Shown here piece after piece: positions 12,320 through 17,139 of a DNA stretch of 17,139 nucleotides. This DNA is from an uncultured Collinsella sp. (GTDB taxonomy: Bacteria > Actinomycetota > Coriobacteriia > Coriobacteriales > Coriobacteriaceae), in the NCBI GenBank assembly GCA_902479095.1, contig CABSNL010000042.1, positions 1 through 17,139 on the forward strand. Direction: 5' to 3'. The translations under genes and the position numbers were made by a program. Position 1 is the stretch's first letter, and each line of letters begins with the position of its first letter. The notes beneath the pieces are model-generated. The model had not been told where the DNA came from. It did no database searches and was given only the letters and a program-made list of their open reading frames with translations.

Positions 12320-13321
12320 CTACTTCGCGGCGCCGGGGATGCCGTGGGAGGTTTTGGCGGTTTTGGCTCCGTTTACGATGGCGGTTTCCAAGGCCCTTAC
12401 GGCGAGCATGCCCAGCAGGTCTAGGGGAACGGCGGCGCTTGCCTGGGCGCCTAGTTTGCCGCTGGCGAGGGTGTAGATGGTGTCGCCGTCGTTGGTGGTG
12501 TGCGTGGGACGGATGGCATGTGCGTAGGCGTCTGCGGCCATCTGGGAGACCTTGGTGGCTTGTGCCTTAGTGAGTTCCACGTTGGTGACGATGCAGCTGA
12601 TGGTGGTGTTGGTGCGGTCGAGCGGCATCTGCATGGATCCGGCGGCGGCAAAGGCTGCGAGTTCCATGTCGACGATTTGGTCACTATCGGCTGCGGCGCG
12701 CATACCGGCAACCCACTCGCCGGTGAAGGGGTCGACAACGTTGCCGCAGGCGTTGACCGAGACCACGGCGCCCACCTTGACGGGGCCGAGCGCCACGGCG
12801 GCAGCGCCAAGGCCGGCCTTCATGCAGGTGGCGGGGCCCATGAGCTTGCCTACAGTGGCGCCGGTGCCGGCGCCCACATTGCCCTGCTCGAGCGTGGCGG
12901 GGGTGTTGTCGAGTGCTTCGCGCACGGCGGCGATGCCGGCCTCAATGTCGGGGCGAACGGTGGGGTTACCAAAGGCGAGGTCGAAGATACAGCTGGAGCA
13001 CACGATAGGCACCTGCGTGGGGCCGACGGGAAGGCCGATGCCGCGGCTCTCAAGCTCGCGAGCGACGCCGCTTGCAGCCTCGAGGCCAAAGGCCGATCCA
13101 CCCGAAAGGCAGACGGCGTGGACCTTGTCGACGGTGTTCTCGGGTCGCAGCAGGTCGGTTTCGCGCGATGCTGGAGCACCGCCGCGAACGTCAACGCCGC
13201 CGGTGGCGCCCTCGGGTGCCACGATTACGGTGCAACCGGTGCCGGCCTCCTCGTCCGTATAGTTGCCATAGCAAAAGCCATCGACATCGCAGACGTCAAT
13301 GGCCTCGAGCAGTGTATCCAT
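12320..13321 (-). CDS. P1/S58 family peptidase (DmpA/NylC-like N-terminal nucleophile hydrolase)
   Basis: A 333-residue member of the DmpA / L-aminopeptidase D-esterase family (PF03576), enzymes that cut themselves to expose an N-terminal nucleophile. Visible are the glycine-rich GTGCTVIVAPEGATGGVDVRGGAPASRETDLL (28-58), the AVCLSGGSAFGL motif (69-80), NVGAGTGATVGK (148-159), and MPLDRTNTTISCIVTN (232-247). By analogy with NylC, self-cleavage would fall between N238 and T239. HTTNDGDTIYTLASG follows in the small chain. The ATG at 13319-13321 follows AGGAG (13328-13332, complement). No signal peptide is visible, so it is probably cytosolic. The natural substrate (peptide, amide or oligomer) is unknown. 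A hairpin separates it from maf upstream; composite element 3 follows its stop. Confidence 0.92.
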   Translation of the reverse strand: MDTLLEAIDVCDVDGFCYGNYTDEEAGTGCTVIVAPEGATGGVDVRGGAPASRETDLLRPENTVDKVHAVCLSGGSAFGLEAASGVARELESRGIGLPVGPTQVPIVCSSCIFDLAFGNPTVRPDIEAGIAAVREALDNTPATLEQGNVGAGTGATVGKLMGPATCMKAGLGAAAVALGPVKVGAVVSVNACGNVVDPFTGEWVAGMRAAADSDQIVDMELAAFAAAGSMQMPLDRTNTTISCIVTNVELTKAQATKVSQMAADAYAHAIRPTHTTNDGDTIYTLASGKLGAQASAAVPLDLLGMLAVRALETAIVNGAKTAKTSHGIPGAAK

Positions 13322-13385
13322 GTTTAACTCCTATCGGTTTTCCGCCGCGCCTTGTGCCCGGTCGGGATCCGTACGGTACGCCAAA

Positions 13386-13414
13386 ATTGTAGGCGCTGGG
13401 GAATACCCAGCGCC
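13386..13414 (-). terminator. Hairpin after maf
   Basis: GGCGCTGGG (13392-13400) and CCCAGCGCC (13406-13414) form a perfect 9-bp stem with a 5-nt loop. Read on the minus strand it is followed by TACAATTTT, a weak T tract, 8 nt after the maf stop. TACAAT (complement of 13386-13391) might also be the -10 box of the peptidase gene. Confidence 0.65.
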
Positions 13415-13422
13415 AGATGCAA

Positions 13423-14004
13423 TTACGAGAGTTTTTGAATCGCGCGCGCGACGCGGGCGATGGGTAGGCCCACCACGTTATAGAAGTCGCCCGAAATATC
13501 GTGCACGAGCATGCGTCCGCCTGTGCCCTGAATGCCGTAGGCGCCGGCCTTGTCCATGGGCTCACCCGAGGCGACGTAGCGCTCGATCTGCTCGTCGGTG
13601 AGCTCGTAGAACGTCACGTCGGTCACATCGACAAAGGACAGGCTCTCGGCGGCATGCGGGGCTGTAGCGTCGCCGGCTTTAACGATGCAGACGCCGGTTG
13701 CGACCTGGTGCGTGCGGCCCGAAAGCTCACGGAGCATGGTGTGCGCCTCGTCCTCGGTTGCCGGCTTGCCCAGAATCTTGCCGTCAAAGGTGACGATGGT
13801 GTCGGCCGCGACCGTCAGCTCATTGGGCTCGGCATACTCGGCAGCAACGGCGGCGGCTTTTGCGCGTGCTAAACGTTCAACGAGCGTAAGCGGGGCCTCG
13901 CCATCAAACGGCGTTTCGTCGATATCCGCGGGAATCACGCGAATGTTGTAGCCTGCCTTGCGCATCAGCTCTATGCGGCGCGGCGATTGGGAAGCCAAAA
14001 TCAT
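13423..14004 (-). CDS. maf: Maf family nucleotide pyrophosphatase
   Basis: A 193-residue Maf protein, a house-cleaning nucleoside triphosphate pyrophosphatase that removes non-canonical or excess nucleotides and affects cell division. Signature residues are present: ASQSPRR (4-10), IDETP (28-32), AADTIV (66-71, D68 as probable catalytic acid), GKP (79-81), ATGV and DKAGAYGIQG (151-160, K152 and Q159). Length is typical. Its ATG (14002-14004) overlaps the stop of the DJ-1-like gene as ATGA, so the two are translationally coupled. Whether it prefers dTTP/UTP (YhdE type) or m7GTP (YceF type) cannot be settled here. Confidence 0.94.
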   Translation of the reverse strand: MILASQSPRRIELMRKAGYNIRVIPADIDETPFDGEAPLTLVERLARAKAAAVAAEYAEPNELTVAADTIVTFDGKILGKPATEDEAHTMLRELSGRTHQVATGVCIVKAGDATAPHAAESLSFVDVTDVTFYELTDEQIERYVASGEPMDKAGAYGIQGTGGRMLVHDISGDFYNVVGLPIARVARAIQKLS

Positions 14005-14543
14005 AGTTGGATGCCCTCGGCGACCTTCTCGACGGCCTTGTCGCCGACGAGCGTGCGCAGCAGCTCCAATGCAAAGGGGAGTGACTGGGCCATGCCGCTG
14101 GCAGTGATGATGTTGCCGTCTTGCGTGACCTTCTCGCCGGTATAGGCGCCTTCGGGGAAGCTTTTCTCAAAGCCAGGGAAGCACGTGGCGTGGCGCCCCT
14201 CGAGCAGGTCGAGCTCGCCCAGGATAAACGGGGCGGCGCAGATGGCGGCGACGTGCTTGGTCGCGGCGAACTCGCAGACCACGTCGCAGACACGCTGATC
14301 GGCACGCAGGTTGGTGGCACCGGGCAGGCCGCCGGGCAGCACGACGCAGTCGTACTCGTCAAAGTTGATCTCATCAAAGAGCGCATCGCAGGTCACGGGG
14401 ATCTGCAGCGAGCTTACGACCTCGCGCGTGGGCATGATCGAGACGAGCGTGGCACGCACGCCGCCGCGACGCATGACATCGACCATGGTCAAGCATTCAA
14501 TAGTTTCAAAGCCATCGGCGGCGAGAACGGCAACGCTGGGCAT
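14001..14543 (-). CDS. DJ-1/PfpI family protein
   Basis: A 180-residue DJ-1/ThiJ/PfpI protein. The nucleophile-elbow cysteine is C102 in AAICAAPFILG, the acidic partner is E16 in GFETIE, and the glycine turn is LPGGLPGATNLR (69-80). Members act as redox sensors, glyoxalases or proposed protein deglycases; YajL-like is the nearest style by memory. The ATG at 14541-14543 is chosen because AAAGGAA (14549-14555, complement) stands 5 nt upstream; the frame is open far beyond it. It ends in a 4-nt ATGA overlap with maf. TATAAG (complement of 14580-14585) in the 106-nt gap upstream is a possible -10 box with a poor -35. Confidence 0.92.
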   Translation of the reverse strand: MPSVAVLAADGFETIECLTMVDVMRRGGVRATLVSIMPTREVVSSLQIPVTCDALFDEINFDEYDCVVLPGGLPGATNLRADQRVCDVVCEFAATKHVAAICAAPFILGELDLLEGRHATCFPGFEKSFPEGAYTGEKVTQDGNIITASGMAQSLPFALELLRTLVGDKAVEKVAEGIQL

Positions 14544-14649
14544 GAGGGTTCCTTTCATAGGCGGCATACAATTAGCCGTCTTATACCCCGAAGACCTCCG
14601 CTTGCCACGCTCGATTTCCCAATGATTTTTCTGAGCAACGATTAAGTGG

Positions 14650-15963
14650 CTAGTTGCGCCTAAGGTGGACGACGGTCTCGCAGTGGAAGGTTTGTGGGAA
14701 CAGGTCGACTGGGGTGATCTTTGCGGGGGAGAAGGTGCCTTCTTCGACAAAGCGTTTGAGATCGCGCGCCAGGGTGGCCGGGTCGCAGCTTACGTAGGCG
14801 ACATCGCGAGCACTCGTGCTGGCGATAAGGTCGATCGCCTCGGGGGCGAGGCCTGCGCGCGGCGGGTCGACCACCAAGACGTCGGCATCCTGGTCGGGGA
14901 ACTCGCGCACCGCGTCTCCGCCGATGACGTCGACGTTATCAAGCTTGTTGATCTCCAGGTTACGGCGCAGGTCGCGCACGGCGGGGCCGTAGGCCTCGAC
15001 GGCGGCGACAAGGTCGCAGCGGCGGGCGAGCGGCAGGGTAAAGGTGCCGGCACCGCAGTACAGGTCCACGGCAAGCTCGTCTTCCTGCGGGTTGAGCGCT
15101 TCCATGACAAGATCGATTAAAATCTCGGCACCCTTGGTGTTGACCTGGAAAAAAGACGGGGCAGACAAGCGCATCTGACCCTCGGCGATATTCTCGGTCC
15201 ATGAGCCCTCTCCGGCGAGCATTTCGACCTTGGAGACACGGCGGGCCTTCTTTTCGCCCTTGCTCATCACGCGCACGATGCTTGTGGGATGAGCGGCGTC
15301 CGCCAGCACGCGGGAGACCTGCGAGCGCGGAAAAGAGCCTGTGGGCGTCCAGAGTGCGACCTCGAGTGCCTTGGTGCGGCGCGAAGCGCGAATGCCCACG
15401 CGTTCGAGCCCCAAGTCATGGCTGCCGCTTAGATAGTTGAGTGCGCCGACGACCGATTTGAGCGCCTTCGGGAAGCGCTTATCGAACAGCGGGCACGTAT
15501 CGACGGCCACGATTTTGCTGGGGTCGACACCGTGCATGCCAAGGCGCACGCGACCGTTGACGACGGTCGGTTCGAGTTCGATTTTATTGCGGTAGCCCCA
15601 GTCGTCCTTGGTGTGGCAGATGGGCTGCACCAACTCATCGACCTGCTCAGGAGCGAACTTGCCGATGCGCTCGAGCGTGGAGCGCAGGTTTTGCTCCTTG
15701 GCGGCGAGCTGTGCCGCGCGTGAGAGATTGCCCCACGAGCAGCCGCCGCAGATGCCCACGAAGGGGCAGGGAGGCTGAATGCGATCGGGGCTTGGCTCCA
15801 GAATCTCGGTGGTGCGGGCACGCATGAACGACTTGCCGTCCTGTACGACCTCGGCCTCGACGGTGTCGCCTGCCACGGCACCCTGCACAAAGACGGCCTT
15901 GCCGTTGTCGGCGTGCGCCAGCCCGTCGGCGCCGTAGGTCATCGATTCTATAGTGAGCTTCAT
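14650..15963 (-). CDS. rlmD: 23S rRNA (uracil-C5)-methyltransferase, RlmD/RumA type
   Basis: A 437-residue SAM-dependent RNA methyltransferase of the TrmA/RumA family that makes 5-methyluridine, most likely in 23S rRNA. Order of parts: TRAM RNA-binding domain (1-55), iron-sulfur cluster cysteines C66, C72, C75 and C157, the insert domain, FFQVN (271-275), SAM motif VDLYCGAG (299-306), DPPRAGL, catalytic C393 in VSCDPATLARDL, and the general-base Glu in HCETVVHL. The ATG at 15961-15963 starts the TRAM domain after a modest AGGCAGGA; an upstream in-frame ATG at 15976-15978 cannot be excluded. It follows ppk after a terminator. Which uridine it modifies (U1939, U747 or both) is not visible. Confidence 0.93.
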   Translation of the reverse strand: MKLTIESMTYGADGLAHADNGKAVFVQGAVAGDTVEAEVVQDGKSFMRARTTEILEPSPDRIQPPCPFVGICGGCSWGNLSRAAQLAAKEQNLRSTLERIGKFAPEQVDELVQPICHTKDDWGYRNKIELEPTVVNGRVRLGMHGVDPSKIVAVDTCPLFDKRFPKALKSVVGALNYLSGSHDLGLERVGIRASRRTKALEVALWTPTGSFPRSQVSRVLADAAHPTSIVRVMSKGEKKARRVSKVEMLAGEGSWTENIAEGQMRLSAPSFFQVNTKGAEILIDLVMEALNPQEDELAVDLYCGAGTFTLPLARRCDLVAAVEAYGPAVRDLRRNLEINKLDNVDVIGGDAVREFPDQDADVLVVDPPRAGLAPEAIDLIASTSARDVAYVSCDPATLARDLKRFVEEGTFSPAKITPVDLFPQTFHCETVVHLRRN

Positions 15964-16009
15964 ATTCCTGCCTGTCATTCGCGTTGTTGTTCGCACCATG
16001 GTAGCAGGG

Positions 16010-16053
16010 AAAAGCGCCCCGCATCCGAGGCTTTCCTCAAATGCGGGACGCTT
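16010..16053 (-). terminator. Intrinsic terminator after ppk
   Basis: AAGCGCCCCGCAT (16012-16024) pairs with ATGCGGGACGCTT (16041-16053) at 12 of 13 positions, with an inner GAGG/CCTC stem. On the minus strand it ends in TTTT (complement of 16010-16013), so it serves ppk. Confidence 0.85.
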
Positions 16054-16074
16054 CTACAAACTGCTTCTACAAAC
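16051..16074. repeat. Short direct repeat between ppk and its terminator
   Basis: CTTCTACAAAC occurs at 16051-16061 and again at 16064-16074. The repeat is adjacent to the ppk stop codon and may be a small slippage duplication. Confidence 0.6.
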
Positions 16075-16076
16075 GA

Positions 16077-17114
16077 CTATTTCGTCTTGCCGGTAATGAG
16101 CGTCTTAAGACCCAGGCCGATCAGGCCCAGACCCATGCGCACGCGACCGGGGCGATGGCGCTCGATGGCCTTGGTCTTGCCGGCGGGCTTATCGCGACGG
16201 GCGCTCGTCTCGGGTGCGGGCTTGGTGACCTGCGACTCGGGCTGAGGTGCAGGTGCGGGCTCGGGCTCAATGACGGTCGCCTGGACCTCTTGGACCTTGG
16301 GTGCTACTGGCTGCGGCTCGGCCTCGGGGGCGGGTTTCGCCTCAATGACGGGCTCGGGCGCGGCCTCGGCGTTGCGATAGGCACGCTCCAGTAGAGCTTC
16401 CTGCGAGTTGAAGGGTTTCTCACCCTCTGCACGCTCCACGGGGACCCAGGTGCCGTCGCTCGTGAGGCTGCGGGCCTTCACGTTGTCCCGCAGCTGCATG
16501 CCCATGTACTCGTGCACTAGGGCGCGGCAGGTGGGGTCGAGCACGGGGAAGGCGATCTCCACGCGGTGCTCGGTGTTGCGCGTCATCATGTCTGCCGAGC
16601 TCAGGTAAATCATGTCCGAGTCCACGCCAAAAGCGTAAACACGGGCGTGCTCCAAAAAGCGTCCGACGATGGAGCGGACATGCACGTTCTCGGTCTTGCC
16701 CGGAACACCAGGCTTGAGGCACGAGATGCCGCGGATGATCATGTCCACGCGCACGCCGGCACACGATGCCTCGGCGATCTTGTCGATGACCTCGCGGTCG
16801 GTGAGCGAGTTGAGTTTAAAGAACACGCGGGCGGGCTCGCCGGCAAGGGCGCGCTGGATCTCGCGGTCAAGCCCGCGCATGATGAGCGGTTTCAGTCCGA
16901 CGGGCGCCACACCCAGGAAGCGGTAGTCGCCGCGCAGGTTGCCCAGCGACAGATTGCGGAAGAACAGGTTGGCGTCCTCGCCGATGCCGGGATGGGCTGT
17001 CATGAGCATAAAGTCGCTGTAGAGTTTGGCCGTCTTCTCGTTAAAGTTGCCGGTGCCCAAAAGCGTGAGGCGCGTTAGCGCCATGCCCTCGCGATAGGTG
17101 AGCTGGCAGATCTT
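16077..17114 (-). CDS. ppk1: Polyphosphate kinase 1, 3' part, with an unusual C-terminal extension
   Basis: The last 345 residues of PPK1, which reversibly builds polyphosphate from ATP; the 5' part is cut off by the sequence end. Visible are LLGTGNFNEKTAKLYSD, FFKLNSLTDREVIDKIAEASCAGVRVDMIIRG, GRFLEHARVYAFG (H matching E. coli H592) and YLSSADMMTRNTEHRVEIAFPV, all C-terminal PLD-like domain motifs. After the usual end (about NSQEALLERAYRNAEA) comes an extra tail of about 95 residues: a Pro/Ala/Glu-rich linker, then a basic stretch and a short hydrophobic end (MGLGLIGLGLKTLITGKTK). The position matching E. coli H454, before GTGN, is Leu. The first five residues of the open frame beyond 17114 (MYKRQ) are adapter, not protein. 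Confidence 0.93.
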   Translation of the reverse strand, partial: KICQLTYREGMALTRLTLLGTGNFNEKTAKLYSDFMLMTAHPGIGEDANLFFRNLSLGNLRGDYRFLGVAPVGLKPLIMRGLDREIQRALAGEPARVFFKLNSLTDREVIDKIAEASCAGVRVDMIIRGISCLKPGVPGKTENVHVRSIVGRFLEHARVYAFGVDSDMIYLSSADMMTRNTEHRVEIAFPVLDPTCRALVHEYMGMQLRDNVKARSLTSDGTWVPVERAEGEKPFNSQEALLERAYRNAEAAPEPVIEAKPAPEAEPQPVAPKVQEVQATVIEPEPAPAPQPESQVTKPAPETSARRDKPAGKTKAIERHRPGRVRMGLGLIGLGLKTLITGKTK

Positions 17115-17139
17115 CTGTCTCTTATACACATCTGACGCT
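17115..17139. other. Illumina Nextera adapter (assembly artefact)
   Basis: 17115-17133 is exactly the 19-bp Tn5 mosaic end in reverse orientation (CTGTCTCTTATACACATCT), followed by GACGCT, the start of the Read 1 Nextera tail. This is untrimmed library adapter, not genomic DNA, and it ends the ppk gene artificially. Confidence 0.97.

Overview
The window looks like chromosomal DNA from a Coriobacteriia-type actinobacterium, most like Collinsella. The basis is GC-rich coding sequence, strong purine-rich ribosome-binding sites, an acetate-forming fermentation module (two acetate kinases and one phosphotransacetylase), and protein sequences that resemble Collinsella as I remember them. No database search was possible, so the genus is an inference. 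The last 25 bases are Illumina Nextera transposase adapter, so real genomic sequence ends at 17114 inside a polyphosphate kinase gene.

Layout. 140-3105 (+): a membrane zinc peptidase (YugP-like), then xseA and xseB (both subunits of exonuclease VII) and a HIT-family hydrolase. 3147-5317 (+): a LysR-type regulator and an MFS transporter with visibly lower GC and different codon use, perhaps an acquired pair. 5438-7959 (+): two tandem, diverged 392-residue acetate kinases, each followed or preceded by clear hairpin terminators. 8018-8509: a gene-free stretch holding three 62-nt imperfect tandem repeats and a 127-nt composite hairpin. 8510-9490 (-): pta, convergent with the acetate kinases. 9722-11948 (+): glf (UDP-galactopyranose mutase) overlapping a family 2 glycosyltransferase, a surface-glycan pair. 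11949-12319: two more composite hairpins flanking a remnant of a glycosyltransferase 3' end. 12320-17114 (-): P1/S58 peptidase, Maf, DJ-1/PfpI protein, RlmD-type rRNA methyltransferase and the 3' part of ppk1.

How the genes relate. Pta and AckA together convert acetyl-CoA to acetate plus ATP. Here they are convergent transcription units rather than the usual pta-ackA operon, and the kinase is duplicated. One copy (5438-6616) has substitutions at several normally invariant nucleotide-site residues. Glf supplies UDP-galactofuranose, and its overlapping glycosyltransferase may use it or act in the same glycan.

The most unusual signal is a family of composite hairpins between convergent genes (8368-8494, 11981-12090, 12183-12307). 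Each has perfect 21-29 bp inverted arms whose sequence is unique to that site, surrounding a core of about 67-69 nt. The cores of the second and third elements are homologous in opposite orientation, differing by one indel and four substitutions that form two compensatory base-pair changes. That points to selection on a folded RNA or single-stranded DNA. I do not recognise this family.
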